DNA of 59,678 nucleotides from Brevibacillus gelatini. Its GTDB lineage: Bacteria; Bacillota; Bacilli; Brevibacillales; Brevibacillaceae. The DNA is taken from positions 1 through 59,678 of the forward strand of contig NZ_RHHS01000044.1 of the NCBI RefSeq assembly GCF_003710935.1. The letters are read 5' to 3'. This document shows, one piece after another, positions 36,254 through 46,083 of this stretch; positions within the stretch are counted from its first letter, which is position 1, and every line of letters starts with the position of its first letter. The translations under genes and the position numbers were made by a program. The notes under the pieces were generated by a model that was not told the origin of the DNA, did not search any database, and saw nothing but the letters and a program-made list of their open reading frames with translations.

Positions 36254-36739
36254 GTGCCATTAACGCCATTGGATATACACAATAAAGAATTCAGCACAGG
36301 CTTTCGCGGCTACAACATTGACGAAGTGAACGAATTTCTCGATCAGGTTATCAAAGACTTTGAGCTTCTGATTAAAGAGAAAAAAGAAATGGAAGAACGG
36401 ATTGCCATCCTCAATGAGCGTGTGGACCACTATAAGAGCCTGGAAGAAAACTTGAGCAAATCGATTCTGGTAGCCCAGGAGACGGCGGAGGACGTCAAGT
36501 CCAATGCCCGCAAGGAAGCACAACTGATCCTGAAGGAAGCCGAGAAAAACGCCGACCGGATTGTCAACGAAGCCTTGGCGAAGTCCCGCAAGATCGCGAT
36601 TGAAATTGAAGAGTTGAAAAAGCGCGCGTCCGTGTACCGCATGCGCTTCCGCACACTTTTGGAGGCCCAACTGGAAATGCTGGAGCACGGAGCATGGGAC
36701 GACATCGAGCAGGCGGATTCTGCGGTAGCTGTTGAATAA
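36254..36739 (+). CDS. divIVA: Cell pole and septum protein DivIVA
   Basis: A 161-residue coiled-coil protein that marks negatively curved membrane at septa and poles. The N-terminal lipid-binding domain reads LTPLDIHNKEFSTGFRGYN with the exposed Phe-Arg pair, then NIDEVNEFLDQVIKDFE. Two long coiled coils follow. Translation starts at GTG 36254 behind GTGGGGGG; an ATG two bases earlier is out of frame and stops at once. In Bacillus DivIVA recruits MinJ and, in sporulation, anchors the chromosome through RacA. The ileS promoter starts five bases after the stop. Confidence 0.94.
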   Translation: MPLTPLDIHNKEFSTGFRGYNIDEVNEFLDQVIKDFELLIKEKKEMEERIAILNERVDHYKSLEENLSKSILVAQETAEDVKSNARKEAQLILKEAEKNADRIVNEALAKSRKIAIEIEELKKRASVYRMRFRTLLEAQLEMLEHGAWDDIEQADSAVAVE

Positions 36740-36743
36740 AATA

Positions 36744-36773
36744 TTGACGTTGTGCCGATGATGGTACTATAAT
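36744..36773 (+). promoter_or_regulatory. Promoter of the ileS T-box transcript
   Basis: TTGACG (36744-36749) and a perfect TATAAT (36768-36773) are 18 bp apart. The transcript would start near 36780. Confidence 0.8.
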
Positions 36774-36779
36774 GGAAAA

Positions 36780-37104
36780 CAACTTTGTCGAAAAAATCAA
36801 TCCATATGATGACTAGACGATGAACGGGAAGAGTACGTGGAACCGCACTGTCAAAGAGAGTCGGGAACAGGTGAAAACCCGACCAGTTGCCTCCGCCGAA
36901 AATCACCCGGGAGTTCAACATCCGAAAGCTTCGCCGCACTGTTGTTGTGGCAGGCAAGTAAGTGAGCGCGTCATTCCCGTTACGAATGAACGAGTGGAAC
37001 AAATCCCGCGACACGCTTGACGACGGGTTTGTTCAATCAGGGTGGTACCACGGGAGCCTTTTCTCGTCCCTTTTTGGGGATGAGAGAAGGCTTTTATTTA
37101 TTTT
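36780..37104 (+). promoter_or_regulatory. T-box leader (isoleucine tRNA sensor) of ileS
   Basis: This ~325-base leader has all T-box parts. Stem I contains the AGAG-type bulge sequences, and near its end the specifier codon ATC (36902-36904, Ile) in AAAATCACCCGGGAGTT. The T-box proper AGGGTGGTACCACGG is at 37039-37053; its TGGT pairs with the tRNA end ACCA, which fits discriminator base A of tRNA-Ile. A terminator (37055-37100) with an AGCCTTTTCTC stem and T tract competes with it. Uncharged tRNA-Ile should allow read-through into ileS. Confidence 0.93.
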
Positions 37105-37123
37105 TTAGGAGTGAAAAAAGGCT

Positions 37124-39910
37124 ATGGACTACAGCAAAACGTTATCGCTACCCAAAACCGACTTCCCGATGCGCGGAAACTTGCCGACCCGCGAGCCGCA
37201 AATCCAGGAGAAATGGGAAGAGCAAAACATTTATCAACAAGTGCTTGCCCGCACCGAAGGACGTCCTCCATTCGTGCTGCATGATGGCCCTCCTTACGCC
37301 AACGGAGACATCCATATCGGGCACGCGCTGAACAAAATTCTCAAGGACTTCATCGTTCGTTACAAGTCCATGGCAGGCTTCCACGCACCGTACATCCCAG
37401 GCTGGGATACGCACGGCTTGCCGATCGAGCAGGCGATTATCAATGCGCAAGGGCTGGATCGCCGCAGCATCGAGGTGAATGACTTCCGCAAGCGCTGCGA
37501 AGAGTACGCCTGGTCCTACATTGATAAGCAGCGCGATCAGTTCAAGCGTCTGGGTGTTCGCGGCGACTGGGAAAATCCGTATGTCACGCTTTTGCCTGAG
37601 TACGAAGCCCACCAAGTTCGCGTTTTCGGCGAGATGGCGAAAAAAGGCTACATTTACAAAGGACTCCGCTGTGTCTACTGGTCCCCGTCTTCCGAGACCG
37701 CACTGGCTGATGCGGAAATCGAATACAAGGACAAGCGCTCTCCTTCCATCTACGTCAGCTTCCAGGTCGTAGACGGCAAAGGCAAGCTCGATACCGAAAC
37801 AGGCGTTGTCATCTGGACGACCACCCCTTGGACGATCCCGGCGAACCTGGCAATCTCTTTGCATCCTGAGCTGGAGTACAGCGTCATCAAAGCAGACGGC
37901 CGCAAATTCCTCGTGGCAAACGGCCTCATCGAAGCAGCGAGCAAGGAAATCGGCTGGGAGAGCGTGGAAATTCTCGCCAACTTCAAAGGTCTGGAGCTGG
38001 AGGGTGTAGTGACCAAGCATCCATTCTACGACCGTACATCGCCGCTGATTTTGGGCGAGCACGTCACACTGGATGCCGGTACAGGCTGCGTGCATACCGC
38101 TCCTGGTCACGGGGAAGACGACTTCGTGATCGGACAAAAATACAATCTCGGCGTGCTTTGCCCGGTTGACCACGAAGGAAAAATGACCAGTGAAGCGCCT
38201 GGCTTTGAAGGTCTTTTCTACGAGGATGCCAACAAGGTTGTCACCGAGAAGCTGAATGAAAACGGAGCGCTTCTGAAGCTGAGCTTCTTCACGCACTCCT
38301 ACCCGCACGACTGGCGGACGAAAAAGCCGGTCATCTACCGTGCGACAGAGCAATGGTTTGCTTCCATCGACGGCTTCCGCGAGCAAATGCTCGAAGCGAT
38401 CAAGAACGTGAAGTGGATTCCGCATTGGGGCGAAACCCGTCTGGCGAACATGATCGCAGACCGCGGCGACTGGTGCATTTCCCGTCAGCGCGTCTGGGGC
38501 GTGCCGATTCCGATTTTCTATTGCAAGTCGTGCAATGAGCCGATCATCAACGACACGACGATCAACCACATTGCCGAGCTGTTCCGCCAAGAAGGCTCCG
38601 CTGTCTGGTTTGCCCGTGAAGCAAACGAATTGATTCCGGAAGGTCTTGCTTGCAGCAAGTGCGGCTGCACAGAATTCCGCAAAGAAACAGACATCATGGA
38701 CGTATGGTTCGACTCCGGTTCTTCGCATCAGGCTGTTCTGCGCGAGCGCGGCCTCCCTTGGCCGGCTGACATGTACCTGGAAGGTTCCGACCAGTATCGC
38801 GGCTGGTTCAACTCTTCCCTGTCCACAGGTGTTGCCGTCTACGGCACAGCGCCGTACAAGGCGGTACTGAGCCACGGCTTTGCTCTCGACGGAGAAGGCC
38901 GCAAAATGTCCAAGTCGCTTGGCAACGTAGTTGTGCCGCAGCAAGTGATCGACAAGCTGGGTGCCGACATCTTGCGTCTGTGGGTAGCATCGGTTGACTA
39001 CCAGGCAGACGTGCGCATTTCCGATGCGATTCTGAACCAGATCGCCGAAGTGTATCGCAAAATCCGCAACACGTTCCGCTTCCTGCTGGGCAACCTCGAT
39101 GGATTCGACCCGGCGAAAGACCGCGTAGCGTATGAGCAACTGGGCGAGCTGGATCGTTATGTGCTGGCAAAAGCAGCGAAGGTCGTGCAGCGTTCCCGCA
39201 AGGCGTATGATGAATACCAGTTCCATACCGTTTTCCATGCGGTGCATAACTTCTGCGTAATCGACCTGTCTGCTTTCTATCTGGACATCTGCAAAGACCG
39301 TCTGTACGTCGAAGCGCCTGACAGCGTAAAACGCCGCGCGGCCCAAACCGTCATGTACGATTGCCTGCTCAGCCTGGTGAAGCTGGTAGCGCCGCTTCTG
39401 CCGCATACCGCCGACGAAGTATGGTCCTTCATCCCGGGCGTGAGCGAGCCAAGTGTGCAGCTGACCGACATGCCAGAAGGCGACGAGCAGCACTTGAGCT
39501 TCGCTGCGGAAGCGGAAAGCAAATGGGACGCGTTCCTTGCTGTCCGCGACGAAGTGCTCAAAGCGATGGAAGAGGCACGCCGCAACAAAGTGTTCGGCAA
39601 CTCTGTAGACGCGAAGCTGGCGCTCTATCCGCAAACAGAGGAAGCAGCAAAAGTGCTGGCAGCCATGGACGATTTGGCCGACCTGTTCATCGTCGCCCAC
39701 GTCGATCTGCACGCTCACGGCGAAGCAGTTCCGGCTGAAGCAGCACAGCTCGAAGGCATCGCAGTCGTCGTTTCTGCGGCTGACGGCCAAAAGTGCGAAC
39801 GCTGCCGTGTCGTAAAGCAGGACGTAGGCGCCCGCGAAGCGCATCCAACGATTTGCGTACGTTGCGCAGACATCGTGGAGCAGCATTACGCGCATGTAGC
39901 TGAATCGTAA
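37124..39910 (+). CDS. ileS: Isoleucyl-tRNA synthetase
   Basis: A 928-residue class I synthetase. The HIGH motif occurs in [11 protein letters not shown] near residue 65 and the KMSKS motif in [10 protein letters not shown] near residue 600. An editing (CP1) domain lies between them with [13 protein letters not shown]. The C-terminal zinc finger uses CERC and CVRC near the end, as in the bacterial IleS1 type. It follows divIVA as in Bacillus and is controlled by the T-box leader. ATG 37124 follows TTAGGAGTG. Confidence 0.98.
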   Translation: MDYSKTLSLPKTDFPMRGNLPTREPQIQEKWEEQNIYQQVLARTEGRPPFVLHDGPPYANGDIHIGHALNKILKDFIVRYKSMAGFHAPYIPGWDTHGLPIEQAIINAQGLDRRSIEVNDFRKRCEEYAWSYIDKQRDQFKRLGVRGDWENPYVTLLPEYEAHQVRVFGEMAKKGYIYKGLRCVYWSPSSETALADAEIEYKDKRSPSIYVSFQVVDGKGKLDTETGVVIWTTTPWTIPANLAISLHPELEYSVIKADGRKFLVANGLIEAASKEIGWESVEILANFKGLELEGVVTKHPFYDRTSPLILGEHVTLDAGTGCVHTAPGHGEDDFVIGQKYNLGVLCPVDHEGKMTSEAPGFEGLFYEDANKVVTEKLNENGALLKLSFFTHSYPHDWRTKKPVIYRATEQWFASIDGFREQMLEAIKNVKWIPHWGETRLANMIADRGDWCISRQRVWGVPIPIFYCKSCNEPIINDTTINHIAELFRQEGSAVWFAREANELIPEGLACSKCGCTEFRKETDIMDVWFDSGSSHQAVLRERGLPWPADMYLEGSDQYRGWFNSSLSTGVAVYGTAPYKAVLSHGFALDGEGRKMSKSLGNVVVPQQVIDKLGADILRLWVASVDYQADVRISDAILNQIAEVYRKIRNTFRFLLGNLDGFDPAKDRVAYEQLGELDRYVLAKAAKVVQRSRKAYDEYQFHTVFHAVHNFCVIDLSAFYLDICKDRLYVEAPDSVKRRAAQTVMYDCLLSLVKLVAPLLPHTADEVWSFIPGVSEPSVQLTDMPEGDEQHLSFAAEAESKWDAFLAVRDEVLKAMEEARRNKVFGNSVDAKLALYPQTEEAAKVLAAMDDLADLFIVAHVDLHAHGEAVPAEAAQLEGIAVVVSAADGQKCERCRVVKQDVGAREAHPTICVRCADIVEQHYAHVAES

Positions 39911-39927
39911 TTTCAGATGTTGTTATC

Positions 39928-39962
39928 AAAACCTGTCATTCCCGATGAATGGCAGGTTTTTT
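39928..39962 (+). terminator. Terminator after ileS
   Basis: AACCTGTCATTC pairs with GAATGGCAGGTT around a 5-base loop, followed by T. Confidence 0.9.
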
Positions 39963-40096
39963 GTGTAAAAAGTGGAATTTAATGGGTGACACGTCTCCTT
40001 GATCGTGGGACGATTGTCGGCGCTGGGGACCGGAAAAGTTTTTGCTGCGGGCAGTAGGCTATGTCCGTTTTTACGTATGATTGGAGGGGTATCCGA

Positions 40097-41155
40097 ATGA
40101 AAAAATACTTGGTGTTTCTGTTGGTAATCCTTCTTTTGTCAACGGCTTGTCAGACAGTGAATGAATTCCCTTTGAAAAAAGAAACACCGCATTTGGCTGT
40201 TATCAAACATACGGGTAAAGCAAACATTGTCATCTTGAATAAAGAATACAAGGTAGTGGGTGAAAAGAAAATCGGCGAATTTCTGATCGATGGGCAGATG
40301 GATGGGCAGACGTTGTACGCGATTGACTGTGGAGTTGAGCCGGCGTTGAAAAACTTGTATGCCATAAACGTCCATGATCTCTCGTATCAAACGCTAACCT
40401 TGCCCTACATTCCCCAGAAAATATTTATTCATGATCGGGTGGCCTATATCGCTTCCTCTTCGGTCCAACAAGCTGGCTTTCCGCTTATGCTTGTCGATTT
40501 GCAATCTTTATCGCTCATTGACACGTTAACCGTTCCTGGCGCTGCCGGTCCCTTCATCCCCGAAGCGAATGGAGTCACGATGTATGTCAATGCGGGAGGA
40601 CCGAACAAATTTGGCCCGTTTGCCAAAAAAGTTCGCGTGGGGAAAGGGACAGCCGGAAAATACGAAATACTGGAAACGACAGACATGCCGCAAGAGCTTC
40701 CGCCCACCAATGTCATTTCGTATCCGGAAAAAAATATCGCGGTCTATGCGGGGTTCGCCAAAGGGCCAAAGCCGAGATGGGTAAAGCAGCCGGAAGCCTA
40801 TACAAGTAAAATAAAAGTGCTGGACAAAAAGAATGATTCCGTTTTGCAGGAAATCGATCTGGACGAGTCGTTCCCGCAGCAGATTGTGCAAAAGGGCGAC
40901 CTCGCTTTTATCAATCATTACACGGAATTGGACATGAGCGGGGAGATGATTACCGTCTTCGACCTGAAAACAATGAAGCAGGTAGACAAAATTCGCTCGG
41001 AAACCCCGTCTTTTATTGCCTTGGATGGTTCCCATCTTGTTGTTGCGAATTATGTGCCGGGAACGGTGAGTGTGATTGATACGCAGAAGCGAAAGCAAAT
41101 ACAGCATGTTACGGTCGGTGAGCGGCCGTCAAAAGTGCTGGTGATTCCCGAATGA
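40097..41155 (+). CDS. Lipoprotein with YncE/YVTN-like beta-propeller
   Basis: A 352-residue exported lipoprotein. ATG 40097 behind GGAGGGG begins an 18-residue lipoprotein signal with the lipobox LSTAC (Cys 18). The mature part looks like a beta-propeller made of repeats of about 40-45 residues; the last repeats (VVANYVPGTVSVIDTQKRKQ then VTVGERPSKVLVIPE) are of the YncE/YVTN surface-protein type. Ligand and role are unknown. Its lower GC third positions compared with ileS suggest a less highly expressed or more recently gained gene. A terminator follows at once. Confidence 0.75.
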   Translation: MKKYLVFLLVILLLSTACQTVNEFPLKKETPHLAVIKHTGKANIVILNKEYKVVGEKKIGEFLIDGQMDGQTLYAIDCGVEPALKNLYAINVHDLSYQTLTLPYIPQKIFIHDRVAYIASSSVQQAGFPLMLVDLQSLSLIDTLTVPGAAGPFIPEANGVTMYVNAGGPNKFGPFAKKVRVGKGTAGKYEILETTDMPQELPPTNVISYPEKNIAVYAGFAKGPKPRWVKQPEAYTSKIKVLDKKNDSVLQEIDLDESFPQQIVQKGDLAFINHYTELDMSGEMITVFDLKTMKQVDKIRSETPSFIALDGSHLVVANYVPGTVSVIDTQKRKQIQHVTVGERPSKVLVIPE

Positions 41156-41186
41156 AACAGCCCTTCGCTGACAGGGCTGTTTTTTT
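41156..41186 (+). terminator. Terminator after the lipoprotein gene
   Basis: AACAGCCCT pairs with AGGGCTGTT across an 8-base loop, with seven T. Confidence 0.9.
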
Positions 41187-41220
41187 GTGCGCGGGTTCGG
41201 TTATTTCCCGCCTGCGAAGC

Positions 41221-41227
41221 CATACTA
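41221..41227 (+). promoter_or_regulatory. Candidate sigma-G -10 element
   Basis: CATACTA matches the forespore (sigma-G) -10 consensus exactly, 37 bp upstream of the DksA-like gene. The -35 region (around GTTAT, 41200-41204) is a weak match. Confidence 0.35.
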
Positions 41228-41263
41228 CCAGTTGAGGAAACAAAACCAAAGGTGGTGGCCGAC

Positions 41264-42025
41264 GTGGACCCAAAAATGCTGGCCAGCTTCAGGGAAAAGC
41301 TGCTTGCCGAGAAAAAAGAACTCGAAGAGCGCGTCCAGGATCATTACGGCATGCGCGAGCCGATGACAACCTCTTTGCAGGAACTCTCCATGTACGATAA
41401 CCATCCGGCCGACATCGGCAGCGAGATGTTTGAACGGGAAAAAGACCTCGCCCTCGACAGCCTCGACCGTGAGACTTTAAAAGAAATCGAACAGGCGCTG
41501 GCCCGCATGGAAGAAGGCACATACGGGCTGTGTACCGTCTGTGGCCAGCCGATACCTGTCGAGCGACTCGAAGCTTTGCCCCAGGCGCAAACGTGCAAGG
41601 AGCACGCTCCTGCGCCTAATGTGAACGAATCCCGTCCGATTGAGGAAGAATTTTTGCAGCCGCCGTTTGGCCGCACGTCGCTGGACGAAAAAGACGGGCA
41701 AAACGGCTTTGACGGGGAAGACGCCTGGCAAATCGTCGAGTCGTGGGGCACATCCAGCACGCCTTTTTCCTTCCAGGACAACGATAAAGCCGACTATGGT
41801 GAAATGTACATCGAAAGCGATGAGCCGGAAGGGTACGTCGAAGCCGTCGAAGAAATCGGCTACACGGATATTGACGGGTACCACGGTGCAGACAGCGTTC
41901 ATTTCATGCGCAGTGAAACATACGAAGACTACATGGACAATGGCGAAGGAAAAGGCAACTTTCTCTCCTACGACGAGTATGCGTCGCAAATCGACCCGCG
42001 TGAGGGACGAGATGGCGTGGAATGA
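41264..42025 (+). CDS. DksA/TraR-type zinc-finger protein (YteA/YlyA-like)
   Basis: A 253-residue protein. Residues about 1-85 are helical with the DNHPADIGSEMFEREKDLAL signature. The finger follows as CTVCGQPIPVERLEALPQAQTC. The C-terminal ~130 residues are acidic and rich in Tyr, as in sporulation YteA proteins. GTG 41264 was chosen because AAAGGTGG lies 8 bp upstream. In Bacillus the DksA-like ylyA, linked to forespore expression, also follows ileS. The gene overlaps the next one by 14 bases. Confidence 0.82.
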   Translation: MDPKMLASFREKLLAEKKELEERVQDHYGMREPMTTSLQELSMYDNHPADIGSEMFEREKDLALDSLDRETLKEIEQALARMEEGTYGLCTVCGQPIPVERLEALPQAQTCKEHAPAPNVNESRPIEEEFLQPPFGRTSLDEKDGQNGFDGEDAWQIVESWGTSSTPFSFQDNDKADYGEMYIESDEPEGYVEAVEEIGYTDIDGYHGADSVHFMRSETYEDYMDNGEGKGNFLSYDEYASQIDPREGRDGVE

Positions 42026-43151
42026 CCGCAGTCTGCTGATTGAACGCGTCGAGACTTATCCGCTGCTGCACCGCTTGAAAGAAGCCTACGGCGATGCGAA
42101 CGGCTACAAGCGTTACCGCAGTACGTACCTCATCCGCATTATTACGCAAGCCGGGATTGATGGCTGGGGGGAAATTGTCGATTGGCTGCCCACCTTGGAC
42201 CGCGGGTTTCGCGAGCGAATCGTCCCTTTTTTGCTCGGCAAGAATGCGGCCAGCCGGACACAGATCGCAGCGGTCCTCCGCAAATGGCACCAGCGATCGG
42301 CAGCAGGAGTCAGCATGGCGCTGACAGAGATTGTCGCCAAGGCAGCGGGAATGTCTGTCTGCGAGCTATGGGGCGGGGCGCTCCACCGGACCATTCCCGT
42401 GTACGCGTCCTTTCAATCGTATTCGGAACGCGAGGACTGGGTGACGCACTCGCTCAACCAGGTGGCAGCCGCTCTCGCAGTGGGATTTACCCGGTTCAAG
42501 GTAAAAATCGGCGGCCGCTCCGTTCGCGAAGATCAGGCGCACATCGTTCAGTTGATGGACATGCTCTCGCCGGAGGTGCAGGTGGCACTGGATGCCAACC
42601 AGAGCTACGATCTGGCGACCACCAGACAGTGGACGCGCATCATCGAGCGCTATCCAAACTGGCTGTGGCTGGAAGAGCCGATGCCCATGGAGCGCACGGA
42701 AGAATACGCCAAGCTGCGTGCCGCTTTGCCCATTCCGCTTGCAGGCGGGGAAAATCTCGTCCGCTGTGCGCAGTTTTTGCCGCTATACAAAGCGGGGGCG
42801 CTCGATATTGCCCAGCCGGATTTGCTGCACACAGAAGGGATCGAGTGCTATCGGACCCATCTGCAAATGGCGCGGGAATTCGGCTATCGCGTGTCGCCGC
42901 ATTCGTTTGACGGCAGCCTGGCCCGCCTGTACGCGTTGTTTGCGCATGCGTGCTTGCCTGCCTGGAGCAAAATGGACAGCGAACAGGTCGAGCCGATTGA
43001 GTGGGATGTCATGGAAAATCCGTTCACACACCTCTTTCCGCTATACCCGGTCAACGGTGAAGTAACCATTCCGAGCGGAGTGGGAATCGGGATGGAGCCG
43101 AACTGGGAGATTATGAACGCCACGCGCTGGGATGGCAGCGCATATGCGTGA
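42012..43151 (+). CDS. Enolase-superfamily enzyme (mandelate racemase/muconate lactonizing type)
   Basis: A 379-residue enzyme. The C-terminal TIM barrel shows the superfamily catalytic set: KVK (in FTRFKVKIGG), first metal Asp in ALDANQSYD, second Glu in WLEEP, third Glu in AGGEN, and a His in VSPHSFDG. That His places it nearer the mandelate racemase subgroup than MenC or dipeptide epimerases. It is not placed among menaquinone genes, so MenC is unlikely. Substrate unknown. ATG 42012 lies inside the end of the DksA-like gene with AGGG upstream, and the MFS gene follows after 15 bp; the three are likely one transcript. Confidence 0.8.
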   Translation: MAWNDRSLLIERVETYPLLHRLKEAYGDANGYKRYRSTYLIRIITQAGIDGWGEIVDWLPTLDRGFRERIVPFLLGKNAASRTQIAAVLRKWHQRSAAGVSMALTEIVAKAAGMSVCELWGGALHRTIPVYASFQSYSEREDWVTHSLNQVAAALAVGFTRFKVKIGGRSVREDQAHIVQLMDMLSPEVQVALDANQSYDLATTRQWTRIIERYPNWLWLEEPMPMERTEEYAKLRAALPIPLAGGENLVRCAQFLPLYKAGALDIAQPDLLHTEGIECYRTHLQMAREFGYRVSPHSFDGSLARLYALFAHACLPAWSKMDSEQVEPIEWDVMENPFTHLFPLYPVNGEVTIPSGVGIGMEPNWEIMNATRWDGSAYA

Positions 43152-43166
43152 GACGAGGGGTATCGT

Positions 43167-44555
43167 ATGGCGCAAAATGCGAAAAACCTGATTGGGCTGA
43201 CAGGGATTCCGTTAGTCATGGTGCTTGGCAACTCGATGCTCATCCCCGTTCTGCCCACGATGAAAAACAAGATGGAGCTGACTTCGCTCCAGACGAGTCT
43301 CTTGATTACGTCTTTTTCCATTGCTGCGGGAATCGTCATTCCGCTGGCTGGCTACTTGTCCGACCGTTTTGGCCGCAAAATCGTCATTTTGATTTCGCTT
43401 GCCCTGTACGGAGCAGGCGGGCTGCTGGCCGGACTTGCGGCCCTCTGGCTCGATCAGCCGTACATGCTCATCATGGGCGGGCGCGTCCTGCAGGGAATCG
43501 GCGCAGCCGGGACAGCGCCGATTGCCATGGCGCTGGTCGGCGATCTGTTTGAGGGCGCGTCCGAGAGCAAAGCGCTCGGTCTGATGGAGACGTCGAACGG
43601 GATGGGCAAGGTGCTCAGCCCGATTTTCGGGGCGCTGCTCGCGCTCATTTCCTGGTACATGGTTTTTCTCGCCTTTCCGATTATTTGCGGCGTCGTCCTT
43701 GTGCTGTTTTTGTTTTGTACCAAGGAAAAAAAGCAGGAGCGGCAGCCGCTTCCGGTCAAGCAGTATTTGCACAGAATCGCACAGGTGTTCCGACAGCACG
43801 GCAAATGGCTCGTGCCCGCGTTTTTTATCGGCAGTATCTGCCTGTTCACGCTGTTTGGCGTGCTGTTCTACCTGTCTGACCTGCTCGAGGAAAAATACAA
43901 GATCGACGGCGTCATCAAAGGCGGATTTTTGGCGATCCCGCTGCTCGTGATGAGCATTGCCGCCTATGTGGCAGGGCTGATTATCAAAAAGAAGCTGAGC
44001 CTGATGCGCCTGTTTGTGATTGTCGGGATGTTTTTGCTCGCGGCGTCGTACATTCTCGCCAGCTTTGTAAAAGGGGCCTACGCGCTGATTGGCATCCTTA
44101 TCATCGGAAGCATCGGCACGGGCATGATTTTGCCTTGCCTGAACTCGATGATTGTAGGAGCGGTGCAAAAAGCGGAGCGGGGAATGATTACGTCACTGTA
44201 CAGCGGCGTCCGGTTTATCGGGGTGGCTGTCGGGCCGCCGATTTTCACCTGGCTGCTCGACATTTCCCGGACGGTCATGTTTTTCACGATTGCGGGCTTG
44301 TCGCTCGTCTTCGGGATTTTGGCGATTTTCTTCTTAAAGCCGAAGCAGGCCGAACAGAGCGGGCAGAGCCAGGGGCAGGATGCTGCCAAGGAGCGCGAAG
44401 CGGAGGCGTGGCGGCAAATATCAGAAGTGCTCGGGATCGAGCCGGAGACGGAACAGGAAAAGCGCCGGGCACAGACAATCGAGAAGTACGGCTTCGATGT
44501 GAACGACCTGGTTGCGCGCATCCTGTCCGGGAAAAAAGAAAAGGAAAAAAGCTGA
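43167..44555 (+). CDS. MFS transporter, DHA1-like
   Basis: A 462-residue membrane protein with 12 predicted segments. Motif A between segments 2 and 3 reads GYLSDRFGRKIVI, and segment 4 and motif C regions (GRVLQGIGAAGTAP, GMGKVLSPIFGALL) match proton-driven drug and metabolite antiporters. A charged cytoplasmic C-terminal tail of about 75 residues is longer than usual. Being behind the enolase-superfamily gene it may carry that enzyme's substrate or product; this is inference. ATG 43167 follows GAGGGG. Confidence 0.85.
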   Translation: MAQNAKNLIGLTGIPLVMVLGNSMLIPVLPTMKNKMELTSLQTSLLITSFSIAAGIVIPLAGYLSDRFGRKIVILISLALYGAGGLLAGLAALWLDQPYMLIMGGRVLQGIGAAGTAPIAMALVGDLFEGASESKALGLMETSNGMGKVLSPIFGALLALISWYMVFLAFPIICGVVLVLFLFCTKEKKQERQPLPVKQYLHRIAQVFRQHGKWLVPAFFIGSICLFTLFGVLFYLSDLLEEKYKIDGVIKGGFLAIPLLVMSIAAYVAGLIIKKKLSLMRLFVIVGMFLLAASYILASFVKGAYALIGILIIGSIGTGMILPCLNSMIVGAVQKAERGMITSLYSGVRFIGVAVGPPIFTWLLDISRTVMFFTIAGLSLVFGILAIFFLKPKQAEQSGQSQGQDAAKEREAEAWRQISEVLGIEPETEQEKRRAQTIEKYGFDVNDLVARILSGKKEKEKS

Positions 44556-44556
44556 A

Positions 44557-44630
44557 AAACAGGCACCCCTGTTGCAGCTCCGCCCATCGGAATGGGGGTC
44601 GGAGCAGCAGGGACGTGCCTGTTTGTTTGT
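44557..44630. terminator. Long bidirectional terminator between convergent genes
   Basis: An imperfect stem of over 20 bp (outer AAACAGGCAC, inner GCTCCG, with complements) closes on a small CCC/GGG-containing loop. T-rich tracts occur on both outer sides, suiting the MFS gene on the plus strand and the NUDIX gene on the minus strand. Confidence 0.8.
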
Positions 44631-44647
44631 GTCGGAAAGCTTAGCGA

Positions 44648-45136
44648 CTAAAGCGAGCGAGCCGGTGGGGCGGCAAAAGGGTGAAGCAGCGCTCTTTCCA
44701 GCGTCAGAGGGTAGACGTCGTCGCGCAAAATGCGGCTGAACCGTCCATCGTCCTTGATATTGCGCGGAATGGTGTCGAAGAGCACCGTTTCCGTCACATC
44801 GGCGCCAGAAGGAGTCGCAGCGTACGCAAGCACTTTGGCTATGTAGATGTCTTTTCGCTGATCGTCGGCAAGCAGGTACTGACCGATTCGCTCAATGCCT
44901 TCCAGCACGGCTCCGGTCTCTTCGTACACTTCCCGGACAGCCGCTGCCAGACTGCTTTCGCCCGGCTCGATTTTGCCCCCGGGCAACTCCACGCCCCGGC
45001 TGCGATGACGGGTAAACAACAGCTTTCCTTCATAAAAGGGAAGGATGAGCACGTGGTCAGCCGGATGAAGGCGATATTCATCGGGGTCAAAGGTTAGCTG
45101 CACAGGCAAACCGAAGTCATCTGAAAACGCGTACAA
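44648..45136 (-). CDS. NUDIX hydrolase
   Basis: A 162-residue protein. The Nudix box [25 protein letters not shown] fits Gx5Ex7REUxEExGU fully, in two adjacent parts around residues 55-80. It hydrolyses some nucleoside diphosphate linked to X; the substrate is unknown. TTG 45136 was chosen because AAAGGAGGG lies 8 bp upstream. The reading frame extends to 45184 over the end of the preceding flavoprotein gene. The two are close (24 bp) and probably an operon; a link to NAD(P) or dinucleotide cleanup is possible but unproved. Confidence 0.85.
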   Translation of the reverse strand: MYAFSDDFGLPVQLTFDPDEYRLHPADHVLILPFYEGKLLFTRHRSRGVELPGGKIEPGESSLAAAVREVYEETGAVLEGIERIGQYLLADDQRKDIYIAKVLAYAATPSGADVTETVLFDTIPRNIKDDGRFSRILRDDVYPLTLERALLHPFAAPPARSL

Positions 45137-45159
45137 AAAACAACCCTCCTTTCTAACGG

Positions 45160-46083
45160 TCAGAACCGGTTCGCTGAGCGGCACTGCATGGACATATGCT
45201 TGACCGCTTTCATCGCCTGCCCGACAGCCAGGGACAGGCTGGCATATTCAGCGCCATTGGTGGCGTCACCTGAGCCGTAGATCCAGGAATCGTCCGCTCG
45301 CTGAAACTCATCCGTTTTCAAATACCCTTCGCCAAACGTGGGGAGGCCATCGAGCCCGGCGCAGTTGCCGTGAACGCCGATGCGCGGCAAAATCCAGTCG
45401 ACGAACAGCTCTGTCGGATTTTCCGGACGTCGTGAGGCAAGTTTCAACAGCAGCCGCTCGCCTGTATGCTGGTAGCCCTTTACTTCTGTCTCCCACAGGA
45501 CAGACAAATTGGGCAGCGCCGCGATTTTGCGCAGCCAGTCGGAACGGCCGCGCAGCTGGTTGCTGCGGATCAATAAATAGACATGACGCGCATGCGTGGT
45601 GAGATTGACTGCGCTTTCCAGGGCACGATCTCCCCCGCCGATGACCGCCAGTTCAAGCCCTGCTACCGAAGCGGCTTCCGCCGTCGTGGAAAAAGCGGGT
45701 GGCAGGACGCGCTTGCAGCCGTTGAGGGCGGGAATCTCATTGGGGGTAACACCGGTAGCGATGAGCAGATAGTCAACGCGATAGGCAGTTCTGGAGGTCG
45801 TCACGATGTGTGCATCCCGGTCAATGGCTAAAAGCTCTTCTCGCAGCCGGACGTTCAGTTTTTGGATGGCAGGATGCTGGCATAACTCTTCGAGAAGCGA
45901 GGCTCCACGAGGATAGATTCGCGGAGGAAAATCCCAGATTTCGTTGTGAATCTGGTGCAATTGCCCTCCGAGCCGATCTGATTTTTCCACCAGCAAGCAA
46001 GACAACCCCAATCGTTGGCACCAAATAGCGGCAGACAAACCCGCGATGCCGCCGCCTGCGATCAGCACCTGTACGTGTTCCAC
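45160..46083 (-). CDS. Thioredoxin-reductase-like FAD/NAD(P) oxidoreductase without CxxC
   Basis: A 307-residue flavoprotein of the thioredoxin reductase fold. The FAD motif is [20 protein letters not shown] at the start. An NAD(P) motif, [16 protein letters not shown], lies near residue 150. The FAD contact [21 protein letters not shown] lies near the end. Where thioredoxin reductase has its redox CxxC, this protein reads STTAEAA, so it cannot reduce a disulfide the usual way; ferredoxin/flavodoxin-NADP reductases share that absence. GTG 46083 starts it. Confidence 0.85.
   Translation of the reverse strand: MEHVQVLIAGGGIAGLSAAIWCQRLGLSCLLVEKSDRLGGQLHQIHNEIWDFPPRIYPRGASLLEELCQHPAIQKLNVRLREELLAIDRDAHIVTTSRTAYRVDYLLIATGVTPNEIPALNGCKRVLPPAFSTTAEAASVAGLELAVIGGGDRALESAVNLTTHARHVYLLIRSNQLRGRSDWLRKIAALPNLSVLWETEVKGYQHTGERLLLKLASRRPENPTELFVDWILPRIGVHGNCAGLDGLPTFGEGYLKTDEFQRADDSWIYGSGDATNGAEYASLSLAVGQAMKAVKHMSMQCRSANRF

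Noticed and set aside
37148..39895. A 915-codon minus-strand frame opposite ileS
   Set aside because: The same effect in a highly biased gene; no ribosome site, motif or promoter on the minus strand.
41264..42025. Calling the DksA-like protein a stringent-response DksA
   Set aside because: The size, acidic C-terminal half and place after ileS fit the sporulation YteA/YlyA type better.
42012..43151. Calling the enolase-superfamily gene menC
   Set aside because: No menaquinone genes are nearby, and the His in VSPHSFDG points to the mandelate racemase subgroup.
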